Shown here: in pieces, positions 24,074-31,884 of the stretch
Position numbering within the stretch: position 1 is the stretch's first letter
How the letters are laid out: each line of letters begins with the position of its first letter
Assembly: GCF_014647675.1 (NCBI RefSeq)
Contig: NZ_BMPQ01000022.1
Location: forward strand, 62,001-126,000
Direction: 5' to 3'
Length of the DNA: 64,000 nucleotides
DNA from: Streptomyces flaveus
GTDB taxonomy: Bacteria; Actinomycetota; Actinomycetes; Streptomycetales; Streptomycetaceae
Made by a program: the position numbers and the translations under genes
The notes under the pieces: generated by a model
Seen by the model: the letters and a program-made list of their open reading frames with translations, nothing else
Database searches by the model: none
Told to the model about the DNA's origin: nothing

Positions 24074-25056
24074 GCCGCACCTCCGTCGGCCCATACGTCG
24101 GTCAGCGCCTCCCGCGGATCGGCCGCGGGCGCCTGCTTCGCGGCATCGACTGCCTGCTGTACGAGGCCGGTTGCGCGAGCGTCGGCTTCGGTGACCGCTT
24201 CCTCGGGCACACCCAGTTCGGCGAGCCGCCCGCGGGCGAGGTCCAGCGGGTCGTGCTTCAGCCAGCGCTCGACCTCCTCGGCCGGCCGGTAGGTGGCCGG
24301 GTCGGTGCGGCTGTGGCCGAAGTGCCGGTAGGTCTGTGCCTCCAGCAGGCTGGGCCCGTCTCCCGCACGGGCCCGGTCCGCCAGCCGTCCCACCGCCTCC
24401 TGGACGAGGACCACGTCGTTGCCGTCGACGATCTCGCCGGGGATGCCGTACGCGGGCGCACGGTCCGCCGCGGGGTTCGCCACCGCGGTGACGTCGGCGA
24501 TCGGCGTGTACTCCATGTAGAGGTTGTTCTCGCAGATGAAGAGCACGGGCAGTTTCCATACGGCGGCCAGGTTCAGCGCCTCGTGGAAGGCGCCGATGTT
24601 GGTCGCGCCGTCGCCGAAGAAGGCCACGGCGATCTGTCCGGTGCCGCGCAGCCGGGCCGACCAGGCGGCGCCGACCGCCATGGGCAGATGGGCGCCGACG
24701 ATGGCGTACGAGCCGAGCATGTTGTGCGACGCCTTGGTGAGGTGCATCGAGCCGCCCTTGGCCTTGCACAGGCCGGTGGCGCGGCTCATCAGTTCGGCGA
24801 GGCATTCCTCGGGGGTGGCGCCGCGGGCCAGTGCGTGGTGGTGGCCGCGGTAGGTCGCGAACACGTAGTCGTCGTCGCGGAGGGCCGCGCTCGCGCCGAC
24901 CGCGATCGCCTCGTGGCCGGAGGCGAGGTGGGTGGTGCCCTTGACGAGGCCGGCCAGGAACAGGTCGTGGGCGGCCTTCTCGGTACGCCGGATCACGGCC
25001 ATCTGTTCGTAGAGCGCGAGGAGTTGACCCGCATTCGTCGAGACCGCGCCGGTCAT
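24061..25056 (-). CDS. 2-oxoacid dehydrogenase E1 alpha subunit
   Basis: A 331-residue ThDP-dependent subunit whose ATG overlaps the M24 gene stop as ATGA. The ThDP motif is present as GDGATNIGAFHEALN ending near ENNLYMEYTP (about residues 150-190). TYRGHHHALARG and HLTKASHNMLGSYAIVG resemble acetoin dehydrogenase and branched-chain E1 alpha chains. The substrate could be pyruvate-like, acetoin or a larger oxoacid produced by the operon enzymes. The tight overlaps on both sides argue for equimolar expression. Confidence 0.92.
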   Translation of the reverse strand: MTGAVSTNAGQLLALYEQMAVIRRTEKAAHDLFLAGLVKGTTHLASGHEAIAVGASAALRDDDYVFATYRGHHHALARGATPEECLAELMSRATGLCKAKGGSMHLTKASHNMLGSYAIVGAHLPMAVGAAWSARLRGTGQIAVAFFGDGATNIGAFHEALNLAAVWKLPVLFICENNLYMEYTPIADVTAVANPAADRAPAYGIPGEIVDGNDVVLVQEAVGRLADRARAGDGPSLLEAQTYRHFGHSRTDPATYRPAEEVERWLKHDPLDLARGRLAELGVPEEAVTEADARATGLVQQAVDAAKQAPAADPREALTDVWADGGAAWRT

Positions 25057-26390
25057 GACTCACCCCTGCCCTCGGGGGTGTTGAGGTGCGACTGGGCCTC
25101 ACGCCGGGTGTTGAGCGCGCCGCCGACCGTCCAGTACTTGCGGCCCGCCACGAGCAGTTCCTCCGCAGGGAACTTGGTGATCACCTCGCAGCCGTCGGCG
25201 GTGACGACGACCTCCTCCTCGATCCGCGCCGCCGACCAGCCGTCGGCGGCGGGCCAGTACGTCTCCAGCGCGAACACCATGCCCTCTTCGAGGACTTCGG
25301 GATGGTCGAGGGAGACGAGGCGGCTGAAGATGGGCTTCTCCCAGATGGACAGGCCCACTCCGTGCCCGTACTGGAGCGCGAATGCGGCCGTCTCGTCGGG
25401 GAAGCCGAACTCCTCGGCGCGCGGCCAGACCTGGACGATGTCGGCGGTGGTGGCGCCCGGCCGGACCAGGGCGATGGCCTCGTCCATGTAGGCGCGGCAG
25501 CGGACGTACGCGTCGCGCTGTGCGGCGGAGGCGCTGCCGACGGCGAACGTGCGGTAGTAGCAGGTGCGGTAGCCGAGGTGGCTGTGCAGGATGTCGAAGA
25601 AGGCGGGGTCGCCGGGGCGGATCAGGCGGTCGCTGTAGACGTGCGGGTGGGGTGAACAGCGCTCTCCCGAGATGGCGTTGACGCCTTCGACGTACTCGCT
25701 GCCGAGGTCGTAGAGGACCTTGCTGACGAGTCCGACGCATTCGTTCTCGCGCACGCCGGGGCGCAGATAGCCGTACAGCTCCTCGTACGCCGCGTCGACC
25801 ATCGAGCAGGCCTGGGTGAGCAGGGAGATCTCGTCGCCGGTCTTGATGCGGCGGGCCTCCAGGAAGACCTGCTGGCCGTCGACGACGTCGATGCCCTCCT
25901 CCTTGAGGGCGTGCAGTACGGGCATCTCGGCCAGGTCGACGCCCAACGGCTCGCCCGCCAGGCCGTGTTCGCGCAGGATCTGGGCGATCTTGGCGGCGAC
26001 GTCCTCGGCGATCCCGGCGTCCGGGTGGAAGGCGCCCCTGAGGGTGGAGATGCCGGCGCGGGCGCCGGTGGGCGGGCCGCCCTTGCCGTCGCTGTAGTCC
26101 AGCCAGGGGTTGTAGAGCTGGTGGTGGCGGGCGGCGGAGCCGAAGTCCCAGACGACCGGTTCGCCGCCGCGGACGAGCAGCGCGAAACGGATCAGCTTGT
26201 CCATCGCCCAGGTGCCGATGTGAGTGGACGACATGTAGCGGATGTTGGAGAAGTCGAAGCTGAGTAGTGCGCCCAGCTCGGAACGGTTCAGCGCGGCGTT
26301 CAGCCGGGCGAGCCGCTCCTTGCGCAGCCTGTCCAGGTCGACGCGCTCTTCCCAGTCGACGGCGTTGGGGCCGAAAGTGCGGATCGCCAT
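25053..26390 (-). CDS. M24 (creatinase / Xaa-Pro peptidase fold) hydrolase with altered metal site
   Basis: A 445-residue two-domain M24 protein, ATG behind GGGGAGG. The N-terminal creatinase domain has FDFSNIRYMSST and VVWDFGSAARHH, which resemble DMSP lyase DddP and other non-peptidase members. In the catalytic domain the first Asp is kept in AFFDILHSHLGY, but the second (normally in YxSDxxRTF) is replaced in YRTCYYRTF. His in YGHGVGLS and Glu in LETYWP and IEEEVVVT remain. It may hydrolyse a C-N bond like creatinase or ectoine hydrolase, or act as a lyase. It is the first enzyme gene of the operon. Substrate unknown. Confidence 0.82.
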   Translation of the reverse strand: MAIRTFGPNAVDWEERVDLDRLRKERLARLNAALNRSELGALLSFDFSNIRYMSSTHIGTWAMDKLIRFALLVRGGEPVVWDFGSAARHHQLYNPWLDYSDGKGGPPTGARAGISTLRGAFHPDAGIAEDVAAKIAQILREHGLAGEPLGVDLAEMPVLHALKEEGIDVVDGQQVFLEARRIKTGDEISLLTQACSMVDAAYEELYGYLRPGVRENECVGLVSKVLYDLGSEYVEGVNAISGERCSPHPHVYSDRLIRPGDPAFFDILHSHLGYRTCYYRTFAVGSASAAQRDAYVRCRAYMDEAIALVRPGATTADIVQVWPRAEEFGFPDETAAFALQYGHGVGLSIWEKPIFSRLVSLDHPEVLEEGMVFALETYWPAADGWSAARIEEEVVVTADGCEVITKFPAEELLVAGRKYWTVGGALNTRREAQSHLNTPEGRGES

Positions 26391-26444
26391 GGCGAACCTC
26401 CCCTTCGAGTGAACGACCGTCCGACGAGGGTGTCAAGGCAAGTG

Positions 26445-27113
26445 TCAAGGCATACTGAACACGAACCAGACGCCGATGGCCGGCTCGTCCCCGTCGTTGC
26501 GATAGCGGTGGGGTGTCGTCGACTCGAAGGACACCGCGTCGCCCGGGCGGAGCGTGTACTCCTCGAAGCCGAGGGTGAGCACCAGCTCGCCGGAGGTCAG
26601 GTAGCCGTACTCCGTGCCCGGGTGCCGCATCAGTCCGCCCGTACTGGAGGAGGCACCGCCGGGGCAGTAGGTCACCAGCAGGAAGTCGACGTCCGCGCCC
26701 GGAACATGACCGAGACGCTCCCATACGACGCCCGAGTCGAGCTCAAGCACCTCCCGCTCCTCGGCCCTGACCAGCGGCCCGATCCGGTGGCCCGGGTCGG
26801 CGGCGAAGGCGGCGAGCGCGTGCAGGACGGTGCCGGGCGGACCGGCGACGGGCGAGGCGGGAGCCGGCACCGGCGCGGTCTCCTCCCCGTCGAAGCCGTC
26901 ATAGCCGTCGAAGAGCGACTCGACGGGGACGGAGAGCGCGGTGGTGATCGCGTACAGCGTGCTGACCGACGGCTGGCTCTTCCCGGTCTCGATCTGCGAG
27001 ATCAGGCTCGCGGACACGCCGATCTCCCGCGCCAGACCGCGCAGACTCATGCCCCGCGCGGTGCGCGCCTGCCGGATGCGCGCACCGACTGGCGGCACGA
27101 CCACTGGGGACAC
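26445..27113 (-). CDS. XRE-family regulator with C-terminal cupin
   Basis: GTG 27113 follows GAGGAG. The 222-residue protein has an N-terminal HTH_3 domain (residues about 10-66, RIRQARTARGMSLRGLAREI, SLISQIETGKSQPSVSTLY) and a C-terminal cupin (about 150-220, HPGTEYGYLTSGELVLTL, SFESTTPHRYRNDG). Such XRE-cupin proteins, for example PuuR-type, sense small metabolites and usually repress the adjacent catabolic operon. It precedes the M24 gene by 54 bp on the same strand. Two 15-bp direct repeats lie just upstream of its start and are the likely operator. Confidence 0.9.
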   Translation of the reverse strand: MSPVVVPPVGARIRQARTARGMSLRGLAREIGVSASLISQIETGKSQPSVSTLYAITTALSVPVESLFDGYDGFDGEETAPVPAPASPVAGPPGTVLHALAAFAADPGHRIGPLVRAEEREVLELDSGVVWERLGHVPGADVDFLLVTYCPGGASSSTGGLMRHPGTEYGYLTSGELVLTLGFEEYTLRPGDAVSFESTTPHRYRNDGDEPAIGVWFVFSMP

Positions 27114-27140
27114 GGACGGCTCCTCTCACGGGCATCGTTC

Positions 27141-27177
27141 GTTCCCACTGAACAGTTCCTGAGTTCCTATTGAACAG
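27141..27177. promoter_or_regulatory. Direct-repeat operator of the XRE-cupin regulator
   Basis: GTTCCCACTGAACAG (27141-27155) and GTTCCTATTGAACAG (27163-27177) are 15-bp direct repeats differing at two positions, 22 bp apart. Each is itself roughly palindromic (GTTC...GAAC). They lie 28-64 bp upstream of the regulator start and ahead of the whole operon. Confidence 0.6.
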
Positions 27178-27225
27178 CGGGATCGAGCCGAGCGGAGGGC
27201 CTGGCCGGAAACTGTCGGACCTGTC

Positions 27226-29307
27226 CTACGAGGCGCTCGGCTTCCAGTCGCCCAGCCAGTCACCGATCTCCTGGTCGGCGGCCTGGGCATCGGTCAGCTG
27301 GGGCCGGTCGCCACTCGCGGAACCGGCGCCGGGGCCGGTGTTCTTGTACTCGGCGAACCGGTCGTCCTTCCACGAGAAGCCGCTCATGTCGGTCCACGGA
27401 GCGGACTTGATCGCACTGCTCAGGGACGTGTTACGGACCGTGGTCTGCGGGTCGAGAGCGGCGTCACCGCCCGCGTGCCAGGGGCGGCCCAGGTGGAAGC
27501 TGGAGGCGGACACATCGCCGTTGACGGTGCTGTTGGCGATCAGGATGCCCTTGCGGCCCGCGGCCGTGCTGGGCGCCGTGACGTACCCCGCCGAGTCGCC
27601 GTTCCACCGCTTCTTCAGCGTGATCACCGACTTGTTGATCACCGCGCTGGCCCGGCCGAAGATGAAGTCGACGTTCCCGACGATGTAGGAGTTGTTGACG
27701 TAGACCCGGCCGAGCTTGTCCTTGGACTGCGTGTCCAGCAGCAGCGTGTCCTGGTCGCCGGTGACGATGATGCTGTCGAGTACGACCTTGTCGGCGGCGG
27801 TGCGCAGGGCGACGGCCTGGTGTCCGTTCAGGCTCTGGTTCTTCGCCTCGTCGAAGTCGTTGTCGATGGTGAGGTTACGGGCCTGGAAGTCATCGGCCTC
27901 GACGGCGACGGTCGCGCTGCCGCTGGTGCCGTAGTTTCCCGAACCGTCAGGCTTCGGCGTTCCCGAGGCGTTGTTGAAGACGATCACGGTGTCCTTGCGG
28001 CTGGCTCCCGTGCCCTGGAAGGTCACATGCGGCTTGTCGCGTGGGACCTTGACCAGCTCGCGGTAGGTGCCGGGCTTGATGGAGATGACGGCCCGTGAAG
28101 TGTTGTTCGCCGGTACGGCGTTGACGGCGGCCTGGACACTCGTGAACTGCCCGCTGCCGTCCTTGGCGACGGTGAGCGTGGTGTCGGCGGCGCTCGCCTT
28201 CGTACTCGTACCCGCACTCGCCGTCGTACCGATCGAAGTCCGCGGCCCCGCACCGGACTTGAGCAGCGCCGGGACGTCGGCCGCCTTGTCGAGGGTGTAC
28301 TTGTAGAAATTCTTCGGGTCGAAGGCCGTGCCACCGCTCTCGTTACGGCCGCTGGTGCCGTTGAAGACGTTGCCGCGCTGGACCACCGCCGCGGTGCTGT
28401 CCTTGGTGACGGGGTTCTTGAGCCCCTCGAAGACGCTGTTCTCCAGCACCATCTTCGTCTTGCCGCGCGCGTAGTTGCCGTAGGACGTGGTGATGTCCGT
28501 GTTCGGCATGTCCTGCAGGTAGTTGTTGTAGAGGTGCGCGTGGGCCACGTTGTCGGTGGACGGGTTGCGCTGCTCGGTCTCGCGGAACCAGTTGTGGTGG
28601 ATCGTGAGGTCGGCCGTGGTGTTCTCGGTCCAGCCGATGCCGAAGGTCTTGTTGTTGTCGCTCAGCTTGTTCCAGGACACCGTCACGTTGGTGGTGTCCT
28701 TGCGGCTGTCGATCAGGCCGTCGGCCATGTGCCGCAGGTCGTTGTGGTCGATCCAGACGTGGTGCGCGCCGTCCATCTGGATGGCGTCGAAGTCGTGGTC
28801 CTTGTCGTTCCACTCACCGGCGTACGAGTCCCGGATCGTCAGGTTGCGGATGATGACGTTGTGCACGCCCTGACCCAGGAAGAAGCCGCCGCCGACGATC
28901 TGCCCGGAGGTGCCCGAGCCGACGATCGTCTTGTCCGAGGCGACCTTGATCTCCTTGCCCTTGGGGTCCATGTTGATCGTGCCGGCCACGACAATGACGT
29001 ACGGCTCCGGGGCCGTCGCGTACTTCTCCAGATCGGCCAGGGTTTTCACGGTGACGGTCTTGCCGTCACGGCCGCCATAAGTGCCGTTCTGCCCCTGCGA
29101 GTTGACCGACGCGAAGCCGTCGGCGACGTCATCGGCCCACGCCGGGGGCGCGGTCGCCGCCGAGGCGCTGCGCTGCGCGTCCTCGCCGAACACACCCAGA
29201 TCCGTGCCGTACGCCATGCCCGCCGCCGCGGCCACCGCCACCGGGATGCCGATCGACAGACCGGCCTTGCGCCTGCGGTGCCGCGCCCTCTGCTGCTTCG
29301 CTTCCAT
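27226..29307 (-). CDS. Secreted pectate lyase (PL1) - pectinesterase (CE8) fusion
   Basis: A 693-residue exported enzyme. The N-terminus has a basic stretch (HRRRK) and a hydrophobic segment (SIGIPVAVAAAAGMAYG). The PL1 pectate lyase domain spans about residues 55-345, with DFDAIQMDGAHHVWIDHND for calcium and substrate. A short Ala/Thr/Ser linker follows. The CE8 pectin methylesterase domain spans about 375-675, with Gln in NGHQAVAL, Asp in GDQDTLL, Asp in VDFIFG and Arg in LGRPWH. The esterase demethylates pectin and the lyase then cleaves polygalacturonate by beta-elimination, so the fusion couples two steps of plant cell-wall breakdown. It appears monocistronic. Confidence 0.94.
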   Translation of the reverse strand: MEAKQQRARHRRRKAGLSIGIPVAVAAAAGMAYGTDLGVFGEDAQRSASAATAPPAWADDVADGFASVNSQGQNGTYGGRDGKTVTVKTLADLEKYATAPEPYVIVVAGTINMDPKGKEIKVASDKTIVGSGTSGQIVGGGFFLGQGVHNVIIRNLTIRDSYAGEWNDKDHDFDAIQMDGAHHVWIDHNDLRHMADGLIDSRKDTTNVTVSWNKLSDNNKTFGIGWTENTTADLTIHHNWFRETEQRNPSTDNVAHAHLYNNYLQDMPNTDITTSYGNYARGKTKMVLENSVFEGLKNPVTKDSTAAVVQRGNVFNGTSGRNESGGTAFDPKNFYKYTLDKAADVPALLKSGAGPRTSIGTTASAGTSTKASAADTTLTVAKDGSGQFTSVQAAVNAVPANNTSRAVISIKPGTYRELVKVPRDKPHVTFQGTGASRKDTVIVFNNASGTPKPDGSGNYGTSGSATVAVEADDFQARNLTIDNDFDEAKNQSLNGHQAVALRTAADKVVLDSIIVTGDQDTLLLDTQSKDKLGRVYVNNSYIVGNVDFIFGRASAVINKSVITLKKRWNGDSAGYVTAPSTAAGRKGILIANSTVNGDVSASSFHLGRPWHAGGDAALDPQTTVRNTSLSSAIKSAPWTDMSGFSWKDDRFAEYKNTGPGAGSASGDRPQLTDAQAADQEIGDWLGDWKPSAS

Positions 29308-29501
29308 ATTTCCTCAACCGCCCTGGTGACATGAAGTAGTGCATTGCCGCAAGGCAGTTGCCGCTCCGAGCCAAAGGGTTGCCGCGTTTCCTGCCGCGAA
29401 ATTTTCGACGCATCCGACGGCTACCTGACGGGCTGACCCTGGCCGTGGCCGGCCCCCTCGTCGTCCCACGCGGCGTCGGCGCCCCATGAGAAACTCGGCC
29501 T

Positions 29502-30209
29502 GTGATCGTCGAACGCGCGTACGCACACGTGTCCACGTACGAGGAAGACAAATGGCCCTGGTCCGTGCCCTGCGTTCGTCGGCTTCTGGCGGACGGGCTG
29601 CGGTTCACCGCTCCGGTGACTTTCCTGGTCGGGGAGAACGGTTCGGGCAAGTCGACACTGGTCGAGGCCCTCGCTGAGGGCTTCGGGCTGGACTCCTGGG
29701 GCGGCTCGCACGACTGGAAGTATGCGAGCCCTCGCAGCAAGTCGGTGCTGGGTGAACGGATCCGCTTCGACTCGGCGCCGGGCGGGCGGCGCATGCTGGG
29801 CAGCTGGTCCGCCCGCAAGGGGTTCTTCCTGCGCGCCGAGACGGCGATGGACGCACTGCACCGGGAAGGGTTCGCCCCGGATTCCGTCAGTCACGGCGAG
29901 GGCTTTCTGGCGGCGTTCCGGGGGAAGTTCCTCCAGCCCGGACTGTATGTGATGGACGAGCCGGAGGCGGCGCTGTCGTTCTCGTCCTGCCTCGAACTGC
30001 TCGGCCATATCGACCAGTTGACGCAGAAGGGCGGCCAGGTCGTCTGCGCCACCCACTCTCCGCTGCTGACGGCGCTGCCCGGTGCGGACATCGTCGAGGT
30101 CGGCGAGCACGGCATGCAGCGGGTGGAGTGGCGCGAACTCGCCCTGGTCGACCACTGGCGCCGCTATCTCGCCGACCCGCAGGCCTATCTACGGCATGTC
30201 CTCGACTGA
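29502..30209 (+). CDS. AAA ATPase (COG3910-like, ABC-type ATP-binding fold)
   Basis: A 235-residue protein starting at GTG 29502. Walker A is GENGSGKST near residue 44, Walker B is YVMDEPEAALS near residue 150, and the H-loop lies in CATHSPLLT. There is no transporter signature context or membrane partner. These small SMC/RecF-like ATPases are widespread and of unknown function. The 3' end overlaps the convergent hydrolase gene by 21 bp. The 194-bp gap before it (29308-29501) shows no gene. Confidence 0.82.
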   Translation: MIVERAYAHVSTYEEDKWPWSVPCVRRLLADGLRFTAPVTFLVGENGSGKSTLVEALAEGFGLDSWGGSHDWKYASPRSKSVLGERIRFDSAPGGRRMLGSWSARKGFFLRAETAMDALHREGFAPDSVSHGEGFLAAFRGKFLQPGLYVMDEPEAALSFSSCLELLGHIDQLTQKGGQVVCATHSPLLTALPGADIVEVGEHGMQRVEWRELALVDHWRRYLADPQAYLRHVLD

Positions 30210-30965
30210 CCGGCCGTCAGCCGCCTCCACCCAGAACCGTTCCAACACGGCAGCCGCGGTGCCGGGATCCTCCAACATCCACCAATGTCCCACTCCTTCG
30301 AGCCGCTCGGTGCGGGCGCCGAGGCGGGCGGCCATCTCATCGGAGGCCGCAGCGTCGTCGAAGGGGTCGAGCAGTGCCTGGAGCACCAGCCCCGGTGCGG
30401 AGGCAGGCCCGGCGAGCTGCGCAGCCGCGTGGGCGTACGGGTTGGGCGTCGCCGAGCGGTAGAGGGCCAGGATGCACGCGGCCATGGTCGCGTCGAACCT
30501 TCCGCCCAACGCCTCGGCGTCCTCGACGGGCACACCGGCCCCCGTGAGCTGCGCCGCGGGGCTCTCAGGGCTTCCCGGAGCGGCCTCGACCGAGGCCTTC
30601 GCCCACTGCTCCCCCGCTCCCGGCGTCTGCCAGAGCTGCGCGAACTCGTGCCAGACGTAGTCCGGGTGCAGGATGCCGGCCACGTCCGTGGCCCAACTTC
30701 GCACCGGTACGGAGGAGTTCGTGGCCACCCGCGCCACAAGCAGCGCGCCCCAGTCATGCCCGACCAGATCGAGCGGTCCGTCGACCTCCCGGAGCGCCCG
30801 CTCCAGCCACTGGGTGTACTCGTCCATGGTCGCGCCGAATCCGTCAGGGGTCGGCACGCCAAACCCGGGCAGGTCCAAGGCGATCGAGTCGGTCGAGAGG
30901 CAAGCACGGAGCCGGTCCCACAACTGACCGGTCTCGGGCACACCATGAACGAACACTGCGGTCAT
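30189..30965 (-). CDS. Alpha/beta hydrolase, epoxide-hydrolase-like
   Basis: ATG 30965 follows GGAAGGTGG and gives 258 residues (MTAVFVHGVPETGQLWDRL); the longer open frame upstream is not used. The nucleophile elbow reads GHDWGALL (about residue 76), with Asp as nucleophile as in epoxide hydrolases and haloalkane dehalogenases. The oxyanion HGVPE and C-terminal His in VGHWWMLE are present. Substrate is unknown. It converges on the AAA ATPase gene. Confidence 0.82.
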   Translation of the reverse strand: MTAVFVHGVPETGQLWDRLRACLSTDSIALDLPGFGVPTPDGFGATMDEYTQWLERALREVDGPLDLVGHDWGALLVARVATNSSVPVRSWATDVAGILHPDYVWHEFAQLWQTPGAGEQWAKASVEAAPGSPESPAAQLTGAGVPVEDAEALGGRFDATMAACILALYRSATPNPYAHAAAQLAGPASAPGLVLQALLDPFDDAAASDEMAARLGARTERLEGVGHWWMLEDPGTAAAVLERFWVEAADGRSVEDMP

Positions 30966-31090
30966 TTCGCCACCTTCCCCCGGCCCACCGTCCCGTACGG
31001 GGACCTCGACGAAACACCGTACGTCCCTGCATGCGGTCGCCACCGGCATACGTGGGGACGGCCGGATGAGCACCGTACAGAACTCCATCC

Positions 31091-31126
31091 TAGACGTGTA
31101 GTCTAAGAACTGGACCAATAATCCAG
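31091..31126. promoter_or_regulatory. Two palindromes upstream of the YheO-type regulator
   Basis: TAGAC-N5-GTCTA at 31091-31105 and CTGGA-N7-TCCAG at 31110-31126 lie 30-65 bp before the regulator start in an unusually AT-rich patch. They are plausible operator half-sites for autoregulation of the regulator-dehydratase unit. Confidence 0.45.
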
Positions 31127-31155
31127 ACCCAATCATCCAAACCCCGGAGCATGCG

Positions 31156-31884
31156 ATGCCGACCGACACCGACGAGCAGGATGCGATCATCGCCGCGCTC
31201 ACCCCCGTCATCGACGGCATCGCAGCGACATTCGGCTCGTTCTGCGAGGTGGTCGTGCACGACTTCCGGCGGCCGGAGAAGTCCGTGGTCGCCATCGCGG
31301 GCTCGGTCACCGGGCGCGGGGTCGGTGGGTCGATGAGTGAGATCGGGATGGGCATCCTCGCCCGCGGTGACGAGGCGAGCGACGAGCTGAACTACCTCAC
31401 CCGCACCCGGACGGGGAAGATCGTCAAGTCGTCGACGATGGTCCTGCGCGACTCCACCGGCACGGTGTTCGGCGCCCTGTGCGTCAATCTCGACATCACC
31501 GCCGTCAACCAGGCCCACGCCCTGATCGGCGAGATCGCGGGAGTCGCCACCGGACCGGCCGACGTGCCGACCACGACGTTCGGCAACGACATCGGTTCCG
31601 TGGTGGACGCCATCGTCGACAGCCATCAGCTGCGGCAGAACAAGACCTGGTCCGAGCTCGACCGCGCCCAGCGTCTCGAGTTGTTCCGCAGCCTGGACGA
31701 ACGCGGTGTCTTCGCCGTACGCCGCGCGGTCGAGCAGGTCGCCGCCCGGCTCGGCATCTCCCGCGCCTCCGCCTACAACTACCTGTCCGACGCCAGGGCG
31801 ACATCCCGCACACCACCGAGCGACGCGTCCACGACGGACGGCACCGAGCCCGGCGCCACACCCCCCGAAGGAGCCCAGCCATGA
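31156..31884 (+). CDS. YheO-family PAS/HTH transcriptional regulator
   Basis: A 242-residue protein with an N-terminal PAS-like YheO domain (about residues 8-118, HDFRRPEKSVVAIAGSVTGR, GALCVNLDIT) and a C-terminal HTH domain (about 150-215, ARLGISRASAYNYL). A second ATG lies 5 bases upstream in another frame; 31156 is the in-frame start. YheO-type regulators are often adjacent to amino-acid ammonia-lyase genes and sense small ligands through the PAS domain. Its stop overlaps the dehydratase ATG, a sign of co-translation. Confidence 0.88.
   Translation: MPTDTDEQDAIIAALTPVIDGIAATFGSFCEVVVHDFRRPEKSVVAIAGSVTGRGVGGSMSEIGMGILARGDEASDELNYLTRTRTGKIVKSSTMVLRDSTGTVFGALCVNLDITAVNQAHALIGEIAGVATGPADVPTTTFGNDIGSVVDAIVDSHQLRQNKTWSELDRAQRLELFRSLDERGVFAVRRAVEQVAARLGISRASAYNYLSDARATSRTPPSDASTTDGTEPGATPPEGAQP

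Noticed and set aside
25053..26390. Naming the M24 protein as DMSP lyase DddP or ectoine hydrolase DoeA
   Set aside because: Some N-terminal motifs resemble DddP, but the metal ligands differ and no DMSP or ectoine genes lie nearby, so only the fold is claimed.
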